From Acidobacteriota bacterium (GTDB lineage: Bacteria > Acidobacteriota > Blastocatellia > Pyrinomonadales > Pyrinomonadaceae): a stretch of DNA of 38,097 nucleotides. Position numbers and translations under genes: made by a program. The stretch is taken from contig JAJPKD010000042.1 of assembly GCA_021323895.1 (NCBI GenBank), positions 1-38,097 on the forward strand, written 5' to 3'. Each line of letters begins with the position of its first letter. Position 1 is the first letter of the stretch. The notes beneath the pieces are model-generated. The model worked only from the letters and a program-made list of their open reading frames with translations, ran no database searches and was not told the DNA's origin. Of the stretch, positions 28,117 through 36,653 are shown one piece after another.

Positions 28117-28141
28117 GTACACAGGCCTCCGGCCTGCTATG
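28117..28141. repeat. Single hairpin element after ruvC
   Basis: GTACACAGGCC-TCC-GGCCTGCTATG. Confidence 0.6.
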
Positions 28142-28201
28142 TAGTCTGCGCGCCACCGCAAGTTTGCCGCCTTTGCAACCTCACCTTGTAAAGGAGCAGC
28201 C

Positions 28202-28933
28202 ATGTCCCCAAGTCAGTTTTCACGCCACTTGTTAGCAACTTTGATCTTCGTCGTTCTTTGCAGCATTGCCTTCAATAGTTACGCACAGAAACCTCGCGTT
28301 CCTCCAGGCGGTCGCCTCGCGATCGTAGCGGACGAGAGACTGGCTGCGTTGCGCAGTTCACCGGATTCCTCCGCCCGTCTCATTCGTCGCATCAGTCGCG
28401 GACGATTTGTTTCGATCAGAGGATCGAGTCGCAGTCGCGATGGTTTGCTCTTCTACCGCGTGGCCGTGACGAGGCGGACTTCCGGCTGGCTGCAAAGCGA
28501 AGCCGTGGTCGCCTCATGGCGAGAGGGCGATGACGATCGCCTGATGCGGCTGCTCGATAGTCCGGATGAATTCGAGCGGGTGGCGCGTGCAAAGATCTTC
28601 CTTGATGCGTTTCCACGATCGCCGCTGCGTGCAAAGGCCTTGATGATTTACGCGAATGCGGCGGAGGAAGCCGCCGCGAAACTCTCTCGCGAAGCCGAGC
28701 GACGCTTCGAGCGCCGCGAGCTGCCGACCGGCGGCGCGCCCGAATTCAGTTATTACCTGAACTACAACGGCCTCGATCGCTACAATCGGCAAAGCGTCAC
28801 TTTCACGTTCGATCGCACCACCAAACAATTCCATTATGAAGGCTGGGCCTGGCGCGAGATTGTGCGACGATATCCGCAGAGCGAGGAAGCAGCGGAAGCG
28901 CGGGCGCGGCTCGAGAAGCTCACCAACAAATAG
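28202..28933 (+). CDS. Secreted SH3-like domain protein of unknown function
   Basis: N-terminal signal (LLATLIFVVLCSIAFNSYAQ) and bacterial SH3-like segment RLAALRSSPDSSARLIRRISRGRFVSIRGSS...GWLQSEAVV. Confidence 0.6.
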   Translation: MSPSQFSRHLLATLIFVVLCSIAFNSYAQKPRVPPGGRLAIVADERLAALRSSPDSSARLIRRISRGRFVSIRGSSRSRDGLLFYRVAVTRRTSGWLQSEAVVASWREGDDDRLMRLLDSPDEFERVARAKIFLDAFPRSPLRAKALMIYANAAEEAAAKLSREAERRFERRELPTGGAPEFSYYLNYNGLDRYNRQSVTFTFDRTTKQFHYEGWAWREIVRRYPQSEEAAEARARLEKLTNK

Positions 28934-29210
28934 TCCTAGCCCAAAAGTTGACCAAGACTAGTCCGCCTGCGCTGAACGGCATTTGCCAGAGTGGTAGAAT
29001 TGCTCCTCGCGATACTTTTGCGCGCTTTATGACAAGACTGTAAACTTCTCTTGAGCGGCCCGCACCGCTTTCTCACCTCCCGGCACGTTGACTCTCACTT
29101 GAAGCGGATCGCGCGCGAACTTGCTTTCTAAGCGGGCGCGGCGCGCAGGGCCTTCGGTGCCTCTCACAAAAACTGTCCCCACAATTGAAAGCTTGAGTTG
29201 TGTCTTGTTG

Positions 29211-30797
29211 ATGAAGCTAGTGCGTCTTAACCAGAGACTGGTGCTGGCACTCTTGAGTGTCGGCGTCGCGGCTTCCTTTGCGATGCATGCTGCGTTTGCG
29301 TCGCGAAATAGTGTGACCTCCTCGTCCGGCGTCGTGATTAGTCAAATCTATGGCGGCGGAGGTAACAGCGGCGCGACGCTGAAGAATGATTTCATCGAGC
29401 TGTTCAATGCGGGGAATTCGACGGTTGATATTTCGTTTTGGTCCGTACAGTACGCTTCCGCGAGCGGTACAGCCTGGCAGGTGACGAATCTCTGCGCCGG
29501 CGGCGGCACATGCACCATCGCGCCGGGTCATTACTTTCTGGTTCAGGAAGCGCAAGGTTCCGGCGGCACCACCGATCTGCCAACGCCGGATGTCATCGGC
29601 GCGATCAATATGAGCGCGACGGGGGCGAAAGTCGCACTCGTCAGCAGCACGACGGCTTTGTCGGGAACCTGTCCGACGGGAAGCTCGATAGTTGACTTCG
29701 TTGGTTACAGCAGCGGTGCAAGTTGCTTTGAAGGTTCCGCGCCGACGGCTGCGCCGAGCAACACGAGCGCGGAAATCAGAATCAACAATGGCTGCACTGA
29801 CACGAACAACAACAGCGCCGACTTCTTCACCGGCGCTCCGAATCCGCACAACGGCGCGTCGCCGGCAGTAAATTGCGGCGTCAGTCCTTCACCATCTCCG
29901 ACAGCTTCGCCCACGGCGACTCCGAATTGCGGCGTTGAGCGTTGGTCCGTAAAAACCGGTACCGATGCGGACGCATCGAGCGTCAATCTGATAAATCAAT
30001 CGATGACGATCGCGACGATGCGAAGCTGGACTCCGCCTTCGCCAATTCCCGCGAACAATCGCATCAGTCCTTACGAAACCAACGTCGTCACCGTGACCGC
30101 AAATCTTCTGGAGTACAAATTCGAAGACGACTCTGACTATCACCTGGTCCTCCAGGATCAGAATGGCAACACGATCATCGCTGAGATTCCCAATCCAGGT
30201 TGCGTCGGATCGGGTAGTCCGTTTGCAGCGGGGATCACGAACACTCGGCTGAAGTTCAATGCGATGTTCACGGCGAGCACCAGTTTTCAATTCGCAAATG
30301 TGCCGGCGCAGGTGACCGGCGTGCCCATGTTTGATTTTTTGCACGGCCAGACGGGAGTTGCGCCGAACGGCATCGAGATTCATCCAGTGCTCGACATAGT
30401 CTTCACGGGCAGCTCGACGCCCCAACTCGCGGTCAAGGAATCGTCGAACAACGAAGCCGCCGCGGTGAATCTCTTGTTGATGAGAGATCCGTTTGACGTT
30501 CTCAACAGCGCAGATTGGCTAAACGCCGGCACTGATAAGAACACGAGAGTGATCCTGTTCGCGGGAAATCTGCAATTGGGGCAAGGCGAGACTGCCTCAT
30601 CGGTTGTAGTCAGGTTGGTCGATAGCGCAAATCATATTTTCGATGTGCCTGCCGAAGACGTGCGGACCGTTCCGAATCTCAGTTTGACTCAAGTGACATT
30701 TCGTTTGCCAGACAGCATTTTGCCCGGCTCATATTTCGTGACCATTAAAGCGCACGGCCAAGCCAGCAATTCAGGCATCATCAGGATTCGCGGGTGA
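29211..30797 (+). CDS. Secreted lamin-tail-domain (LTD) protein with Ser/Pro/Thr linker
   Basis: Signal peptide MKLVRLNQRLVLALLSVGVAASFAMHAAFA; VVISQIYGGGGNSGATLKNDFIELFNAGNSTVDISFWSVQYASASGTAW typical of LTD; linker SPSPSPTASPTATPNCG. Confidence 0.82.
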   Translation: MKLVRLNQRLVLALLSVGVAASFAMHAAFASRNSVTSSSGVVISQIYGGGGNSGATLKNDFIELFNAGNSTVDISFWSVQYASASGTAWQVTNLCAGGGTCTIAPGHYFLVQEAQGSGGTTDLPTPDVIGAINMSATGAKVALVSSTTALSGTCPTGSSIVDFVGYSSGASCFEGSAPTAAPSNTSAEIRINNGCTDTNNNSADFFTGAPNPHNGASPAVNCGVSPSPSPTASPTATPNCGVERWSVKTGTDADASSVNLINQSMTIATMRSWTPPSPIPANNRISPYETNVVTVTANLLEYKFEDDSDYHLVLQDQNGNTIIAEIPNPGCVGSGSPFAAGITNTRLKFNAMFTASTSFQFANVPAQVTGVPMFDFLHGQTGVAPNGIEIHPVLDIVFTGSSTPQLAVKESSNNEAAAVNLLLMRDPFDVLNSADWLNAGTDKNTRVILFAGNLQLGQGETASSVVVRLVDSANHIFDVPAEDVRTVPNLSLTQVTFRLPDSILPGSYFVTIKAHGQASNSGIIRIRG

Positions 30798-30882
30798 AGT
30801 TAGGTTTATTTTTGCGTGGCCGGTGTTAATAATCTCTCCGCCGAGGCGTTTTATGAGCGGGAAGGATTCACAGGAGGAAGCA

Positions 30883-31512
30883 GTGCTGGCCGTCGCAAAA
30901 ACGCTAAAAACCGTGGGATCGTCCGCAGATTACGCAGATTCCGCTGACAGAGGACAAAATAGACGCGCCGATTTGGGGCGATCTGAAAGGTCCCTCAGCC
31001 TCGAAACCCTCTTCGAACAACATCACGATCGAGTTTTCCGCACCGCCTATCGCGTGACCGGCAGTGCCGCTGATGCCGAAGACGTGTTGCAGACAGTTTT
31101 CTTGCGCCTCGCTCATGGACAGGAAGGCGCAGACGCCGCGCAAAACACGGAAGCGTATCTGTCGCGTGCGGCAATCAATGCATCGCTGGATCTGTTGCGT
31201 TCGCGGAAACGATCGAAAGCCGTCGCCATGGACGATGTCGAAGGCGCCGCAAGCGTCGCTGAATTTGTCACGAAGCAAAACCCGGCATCGCATCAGGAAG
31301 ACCGCGAACTACGAACGTTGATTCGCGAAGCGGTGGCGAAGTTGGGCGAGACCGCGGGTCAGATGTTCGCGCTGCGCTATTTCGAAGGATATGGCAATGC
31401 CGAGATCGCGAGCATCATGAACACGTCGCCGCTGGTTGTCGGCGTGACATTGCATCGCGCACGAGCGCGGCTGCGCAAAGAGATTGGAAGATACCTGAGG
31501 CACTCAGTTTAG
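30883..31512 (+). CDS. ECF-type RNA polymerase sigma factor
   Basis: LFEQHHDRVFRTAYRVTGSAADAEDVLQTVFLRL and YFEGYGNAEIASIMNTSPLVVGVTLHRARARLRKEI; AGGAGG 5 nt before GTG 30883 (ORF track starts at 30823). Confidence 0.88.
   Translation: MLAVAKTLKTVGSSADYADSADRGQNRRADLGRSERSLSLETLFEQHHDRVFRTAYRVTGSAADAEDVLQTVFLRLAHGQEGADAAQNTEAYLSRAAINASLDLLRSRKRSKAVAMDDVEGAASVAEFVTKQNPASHQEDRELRTLIREAVAKLGETAGQMFALRYFEGYGNAEIASIMNTSPLVVGVTLHRARARLRKEIGRYLRHSV
30922..30944. repeat. Partial copy of the dnaB-alr repeat arm inside the ECF sigma ORF
   Basis: TCCGCAGATTACGCAGATTCCGC, matches 13568-13587 core. Confidence 0.85.
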
Positions 31513-31557
31513 AGCGCGGACTTGTCCGCGCACGCGGCACAAGTACGACCTCTAAAC
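31507..31557. repeat. GTTTAGAG-family paired element at ECF sigma stop
   Basis: GTTTAGAG-CGCGGACTTGTCCGCG...CACAAGTACGAC-CTCTAAAC. Confidence 0.93.
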
Positions 31558-31596
31558 GGACTCATTGCTTATCGCAATTATTCAGGAGTTGAAATA

Positions 31597-34269
31597 ATGA
31601 AGAACAAAGAACTCGACAACATTTTGGATCAGGTCACGAGCGGCATTCGCTCGGAGAACATCGACGAAGCCACCTTGAGCGCCGCAAAAGAGCGCGTCTC
31701 GATGAAGCTTTCAGAAGGCGCGCTCAGGATGAGTGCGGCCCACCCGCAGGGTGCGGGCGCTCCAATCGAAGGTTGCGCGGATTTTCAGGCGCTCATCCCG
31801 TCGCATCTTGCCGGTGAGCTTTCTGAAGCGCGCAAGCTTTTGCTGGTCGATCACACGCATGAATGCATTCCGTGCCGGCGCGCGTTGAAGCAAGCGCGCG
31901 AAGCTCGAGTTGTTGTTCCGCAGCGAACTGTGCGGGCGGGACGCGCGCGCTCCCAGCAGTACAGCATCCGTCCGGTCGTCCTGCGCTGGGGTATTGCCGC
32001 CGCGCTGGTGATTGGGCTAGGCCTGATCGCGTGGCCACTCGTGCAGCGCTACGTGCCGTTCGGTTCGCTCGAAGCGACGGTGCAAGCTGCGGATGGTCCG
32101 CTCTATCTCGTCTCCGATGCGCAGACGCGCGAATTGAAAATCGGTGAAAAAATTAATCGTGGCGACGTGATTCGCACGTCGAAAGACGGCCATGCCGTGG
32201 TTCGTCTCGGCGACGGATCGACGATCGAAATGAAGGATCGTTCTGAGTTCTCGTTGAATCAGACAATGCGGGGCACGACCGTGAATCTCGACCGCGGCAG
32301 CGTGATCGTCGAAGCTGCGAAACAAAGAAATCACATGTTCGTGGCAACGAGCGATTCACTCGTTTCAGTTACCGGAACCACGTTCGCCGTCAACGCGGGC
32401 ACCAAAGGCTCGCGCGTCAGCGTGATCGAAGGCGAAGTTCATCTCGACACCAACGGTAAGGACAGAGTGCTGCGTCCTGGCGAACAAGCAACGACGAATG
32501 CGGTCATCGAGACTGTGCCAGTCAAGAATGAAGTCGCTTGGAGTAATAACGCGGCGCGTTATTCGCAGATTTTGGAAGGCCTCGCGGCGTTGAAGAAAGA
32601 TCTCAACGCGGTGCCCAAGCCGGGCGTGCGCTACTCGACGCGCTTGCTCGACATGATGCCCGCGGACACGGTTTTGTACGCGTCGCTGCCGAACCTGGCG
32701 AACACGATCGTCGAATCGAATCGCATCATCGAAGAACGCATTCAACAGAATCCAGCGCTGCGCGATTGGTTTGCCAATCGTCAGGGCTCCCGTGGCCCGG
32801 GCATGAACCAGTTGATTTCCGCGATTAAGGATTTCGGCGATCAGTTGGGCGATGAGATCGCGGTCGGCGCGAGCATGAACGATCAAGGTCAGCCGGCTGA
32901 GCCGATCGTGCTGGCGCAACTCAAAAATCCGGCCGGTTTCCGTGCCTTCGTCGATAGCGAAATTCAGAAAATCAACACGAACGGCAAGGGACCGCAGATT
33001 CAGTGGGTGGACGATCCGAAGACCGCGCAGCCTGCTACCGCATCGACGGACAAACAGCTCTACGCATGGATTGCTGGTGATGTGTTGGTGGCCTCGCCGA
33101 AGCTCGAAGGTTTGCAGGCGATCGCGAAGGGCGCCAGCGGATTTTCCGGGACGCCGTTCTATTCACGCATCGCCGGTGTTTACAACGAAGGCGCGGGCAT
33201 TGTCCTCGCGGCTGATCTTGACAAGATCATTGCGCACACTCGCGGCGTGCGGCGAATTGCGGTTGGCGACCAGCATGAGCAGGCGTTGAATCAACTCGGC
33301 GTCTTCAACATGAAGTCGTTCGTGCTCGATCAGAAAGACACCGACGGCAAAACGCACACGCGCGCGGTGTTGGCCTACGATCCTTCGGATCATGGAATCA
33401 CTTCGTGGTTGGCTCAACCGGCGCCGATGGGTTCGTTGGATTACATCTCGCCGGATGCGAATCTGGTCGCGGGCTTCGCGATTAAGAACCCAACCGCCGT
33501 TGTCGATGATTTGCTCGCCGTGCTGAACAATGTCTGTCCCGATCTCAACAAACACCTTGATGATTTGCAGAAGAACCACGGCTTGAATCTGCGCAACGAT
33601 ATCGCGGCGCCGCTCGGTGGCGAATATGCGTTCGCGATCGACGGGCCAATTCTGCCGACGCCTTCGTGGAAGTTGATCTTCCAGGTAAACGATCCGGCGC
33701 ACCTGCAACAGACGTTTGAGCAGGTCGTCAACGAAGTGAATAAGGAAGCCGCGAAGGAGGGCAAGAAGGGTCTGGAGTGGGAACGTTCCGATTCCGGCGG
33801 TCACACTTACTACACGCTGCGCTCGAAAGACTTTGGCGGCGTGGAAGTGAACTACGTGTTCGCGAACGGTTACTTGATTGCCGGGCCGACACGCGCGCTG
33901 GTCGATCAAGCGCTGCGTTTCCACGATTCAGGCAGCACGCTGATTCACTCGCCGAAGTTCATGGCTGGCTTGCCGGCGGACGGCAACGTCAATTTCTCGG
34001 CGCTGATCTATCACAACCTCGCGCCGATTGTTCAGCCGTTTGCGAATCGCATGGGCAACTCGAACAGCGAGCAGGGCAAAGCCATTGCCGCTATGGCCGC
34101 GAACATGGAGCCGACGCTGGCGTACGCTTATGCCTACGGCGATCGGATCGAGTTCAACGCTAACACCGAAGGTGGGCCATTTGGTTTGAGCCCGGCGACG
34201 CTGCTCGGCATGCCGAGCGCGTTTGAGCTTCATCACATTCTCGAACAGGGAATGAAGCCGCAAAAGTAG
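31597..34269 (+). CDS. Anti-sigma/FecR-domain protein: zf-HC2-like N-terminus, TM, FecR domain, large C-terminal DUF3352-like domain
   Basis: CADFQALIPSHLAGELSEARKLLLVDHTHECIPCRRAL; TM LRWGIAAALVIGLGLIAWPLV; FecR-like DGHAVVRLGDGSTIEMKDRSEFSL...VSVTGTTFAVNAGTKGSRVSVIEGEVHL; LLDMMPADTVLYASLPNL. Confidence 0.82.
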   Translation: MKNKELDNILDQVTSGIRSENIDEATLSAAKERVSMKLSEGALRMSAAHPQGAGAPIEGCADFQALIPSHLAGELSEARKLLLVDHTHECIPCRRALKQAREARVVVPQRTVRAGRARSQQYSIRPVVLRWGIAAALVIGLGLIAWPLVQRYVPFGSLEATVQAADGPLYLVSDAQTRELKIGEKINRGDVIRTSKDGHAVVRLGDGSTIEMKDRSEFSLNQTMRGTTVNLDRGSVIVEAAKQRNHMFVATSDSLVSVTGTTFAVNAGTKGSRVSVIEGEVHLDTNGKDRVLRPGEQATTNAVIETVPVKNEVAWSNNAARYSQILEGLAALKKDLNAVPKPGVRYSTRLLDMMPADTVLYASLPNLANTIVESNRIIEERIQQNPALRDWFANRQGSRGPGMNQLISAIKDFGDQLGDEIAVGASMNDQGQPAEPIVLAQLKNPAGFRAFVDSEIQKINTNGKGPQIQWVDDPKTAQPATASTDKQLYAWIAGDVLVASPKLEGLQAIAKGASGFSGTPFYSRIAGVYNEGAGIVLAADLDKIIAHTRGVRRIAVGDQHEQALNQLGVFNMKSFVLDQKDTDGKTHTRAVLAYDPSDHGITSWLAQPAPMGSLDYISPDANLVAGFAIKNPTAVVDDLLAVLNNVCPDLNKHLDDLQKNHGLNLRNDIAAPLGGEYAFAIDGPILPTPSWKLIFQVNDPAHLQQTFEQVVNEVNKEAAKEGKKGLEWERSDSGGHTYYTLRSKDFGGVEVNYVFANGYLIAGPTRALVDQALRFHDSGSTLIHSPKFMAGLPADGNVNFSALIYHNLAPIVQPFANRMGNSNSEQGKAIAAMAANMEPTLAYAYAYGDRIEFNANTEGGPFGLSPATLLGMPSAFELHHILEQGMKPQK

Positions 34270-34316
34270 GTCGCGTGTTTAGGGCAAGAAGATAACCGCA
34301 GCAGGCGCGGAGGAGA

Positions 34317-34356
34317 TCGCAGAGCACACTGAGAAATTCTCAGCGTCACTCTGCGA
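34317..34356. repeat. TCGCAGAG/CTCTGCGA nested palindrome between FecR-like gene and ABC operon
   Basis: TCGCAGAG...CTGAGAAATTCTCAG...CTCTGCGA. Confidence 0.8.
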
Positions 34357-34410
34357 CAGCCTCTGCAGACTCTGCGTTGAACGACTTATCGAAAGATTCG
34401 GGAGGCCTTC

Positions 34411-34671
34411 ATGAATACTCTTAACATTAAAGAATCAAAGCCAGCGGCAGATCGCGGTTTACTAACCAACGGCCTCACGCTCGTGGCTCTCGGCCTCTCG
34501 ATATTATTTCTGAACTCGTGGGACACTCTGGTCGTAAGAACAACCGTTGGATTATTCTGGGTAACGTTTCTGCTGATTCTGAATGGCCCGGTCGCGGTGA
34601 AAGCGTTGCGGGCTCTCGCAAAAAAGAATGACACTCGCCGTCGCAACTACCGATTCTCACCTGAACGATAG
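34411..34671 (+). CDS. Small two-TM protein of unknown function, 5' end of ABC operon
   Basis: [52 protein letters not shown]-type SD; overlaps next CDS. Confidence 0.55.
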   Translation: MNTLNIKESKPAADRGLLTNGLTLVALGLSILFLNSWDTLVVRTTVGLFWVTFLLILNGPVAVKALRALAKKNDTRRRNYRFSPER

Positions 34672-35596
34672 CGCCGGTGTCATCACTCTCGACAATCTGT
34701 CTGTAAATTTTGGCGGCCGTCCGATTCTCAAAAGCCTGAATGGTGAATTGCGCGGACGTGCGATTGGTCTGCTTGGCCCAAACGGCGCCGGCAAGACGAC
34801 GCTGATACATACGCTGCTTGGTTTTCATCCGCCCGCGTCCGGTACGGCGCGAATCTTTGGCAGCGACATTCGTAGCGATGCCAATCAAATCAAGAGATTG
34901 ATCGGCTACATGCCTGAGCGCGACTCGTTCATCACCAAGATGTCGTGCATTCACTTCGTGCGTTTCATGGCTGAACTCTCGGGCTTGCCTTCAGCGGCGG
35001 CGTTGGAACGCGCGCACGAGGCGTTGTTCTTTGTCGGACTCGGCGAGGCGCGTTATCGGAACGTGGATACGTTTTCACTCGGCATGAAGCAACTGGCGAA
35101 GTTGGCGCAGGCGATCGTCCACGGGCCTAAGCTGATTTTTCTCGACGAGCCGACCAACGGGCTCGATCCGCCGGCGCGCCAGCGCATGATCAAAATGATT
35201 CGCGAGATTCGTGACAGCGGCCAGGCGAACATCGTTCTGTCATCGCACTTGTTGCGCGATGTCGAAGAATGCTGCGAGGAAATTTTGATTCTGAAAGAAG
35301 GCCGGCTGGTCACTTACTGCAATCTTGAAGAAGAGCGCAAGGCAAACAAGAAGTTTCTGATGCTCGAAACGCGGGGCGATCTGCATTCATTCATCGAAGG
35401 CGTGAGCCGCATGGGCGCAGAGTGCGCCGTTACAAGCGATCATCGTTTGCGCATCATTCTGCAGGACGGGAACGAGATTCGCGACTTGTACCGGCTAGCG
35501 GCGGATTCGCAGGTCCAGATTCGCCGGCTGGCTTTCAAACGCGATTCACTGGAAGACATTTTCCTGAAGGCGATGGAGAACGGCGACGTAGCGTAG
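34628..35596 (+). CDS. ABC transporter ATP-binding protein
   Basis: [54 protein letters not shown]. Confidence 0.95.
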   Translation: MTLAVATTDSHLNDSAGVITLDNLSVNFGGRPILKSLNGELRGRAIGLLGPNGAGKTTLIHTLLGFHPPASGTARIFGSDIRSDANQIKRLIGYMPERDSFITKMSCIHFVRFMAELSGLPSAAALERAHEALFFVGLGEARYRNVDTFSLGMKQLAKLAQAIVHGPKLIFLDEPTNGLDPPARQRMIKMIREIRDSGQANIVLSSHLLRDVEECCEEILILKEGRLVTYCNLEEERKANKKFLMLETRGDLHSFIEGVSRMGAECAVTSDHRLRIILQDGNEIRDLYRLAADSQVQIRRLAFKRDSLEDIFLKAMENGDVA

Positions 35597-35636
35597 ACTT
35601 TAGTCTGCGCCGGCGCAGGCTAAAAGCCTACGCTAC
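35588..35636. repeat. GTrGCrTA-family paired element at ABC ATPase stop
   Basis: GTAGCGTAGACTTTAGTCTGCGCCGGCGCAGGCTAAAAGCCTACGCTAC. Confidence 0.93.
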
Positions 35637-35642
35637 CTTGCT

Positions 35643-36560
35643 ATGGCAGTACTGGAACGCACATACAAACGATACGAAGGCACGTTGTCGCCTGAGTGGA
35701 GCCGTTTCCTCATCATCCCGCGGCACGCGGTGCGGAATATCTTTCGCTCGAAACTCTTCACTGGCTTTTATGCGTTGTCATTTGTGTGGCCCCTGGTCTG
35801 CGCGATTCTGATCTACCTGCATCACAACGCGGAAGCGCTGGCGATTCTCAGAGTAAATGTCGTCGATGTGCTGCCGATCGATGCCACATTTTTTCAGACT
35901 TTTGTCGCGGTGCAGGGAACGATCGGGTTTTTCCTCGCGATGCTTGTCGGTCCACAGCAGGTTTCGCGCGACCTGACCAACAACGCGCTGCCGCTTTATC
36001 TCTGCCGGCCATTCAGCCGCAGCGAATATGTCGTCGGCAAAATGTCGATTGTGATCATTCTGCTTTCGACGATCACTTGGATACCGGGTCTGATTCTGTT
36101 TCTCCTGCAAAGCTATCTGGAAGGTTGGACGTGGTTCTCTGCCAACATCCCGATTGCCAGCGCGATCTTTCTTGGCAGTTTGGTTTGGATAGTCCTGCTC
36201 GCGCTGTTAACGCAGACAATTTCGGCCTGGGTGAGATGGAGTCTGGCGGCGCGCGCGGCGATGATCGGTTTGTTCCTGATCCCCGGCGTGTTTGCGACCA
36301 TTGTTAACGAAATGATTCAGACGCATTGGGGAAACATCATCAGCCTCAATGCTCTGATCGCAAACGTCTGGGCCGGTTTGTTTGGAACCTTCGTGCGACA
36401 AACGAGTCAGGTTCAGGAACGCCGCGGCGGACAAATCATTCGCGAGGCCCTGATGACTGAGCCGCCGCTGTGGGCTTCATGGTTCATGCTGTTTCTGATC
36501 TGCGCGCTTTGCCTGTGGCTGTTGTCGCGCAAGGTGAAGGCTTACGAAGTGGTGAAGTGA
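35643..36560 (+). CDS. ABC transporter permease
   Basis: ABC-2-like multi-TM protein between two ATPase genes. Confidence 0.85.
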   Translation: MAVLERTYKRYEGTLSPEWSRFLIIPRHAVRNIFRSKLFTGFYALSFVWPLVCAILIYLHHNAEALAILRVNVVDVLPIDATFFQTFVAVQGTIGFFLAMLVGPQQVSRDLTNNALPLYLCRPFSRSEYVVGKMSIVIILLSTITWIPGLILFLLQSYLEGWTWFSANIPIASAIFLGSLVWIVLLALLTQTISAWVRWSLAARAAMIGLFLIPGVFATIVNEMIQTHWGNIISLNALIANVWAGLFGTFVRQTSQVQERRGGQIIREALMTEPPLWASWFMLFLICALCLWLLSRKVKAYEVVK

Positions 36561-36567
36561 TTGGAGC

Positions 36568-36584
36568 GCGGGCATCCTGCCCGC
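36568..36584. repeat. GC-rich single hairpin after ABC permease
   Basis: GCGGGCATCCTGCCCGC. Confidence 0.75.
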
Positions 36585-36590
36585 AAATGC

Positions 36591-36644
36591 GTTTAGAGCG
36601 CGGACTTGTACGCGCATTGCTAGGAACAAGTCCCGACTCTAAAC
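36591..36644. repeat. GTTTAGAG-family paired element between ABC permease and second ATPase
   Basis: GTTTAGAG-CGCGGACTTGTACGCGC...GGAACAAGTCCCGA-CTCTAAAC. Confidence 0.93.
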
Positions 36645-36653
36645 GAAATCAAG

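Noticed and set aside
33163-33924. 253-aa minus-strand ORF opposite the FecR-like gene
   Set aside because: Shadow ORF; no recognizable motif and lies inside a well-supported CDS
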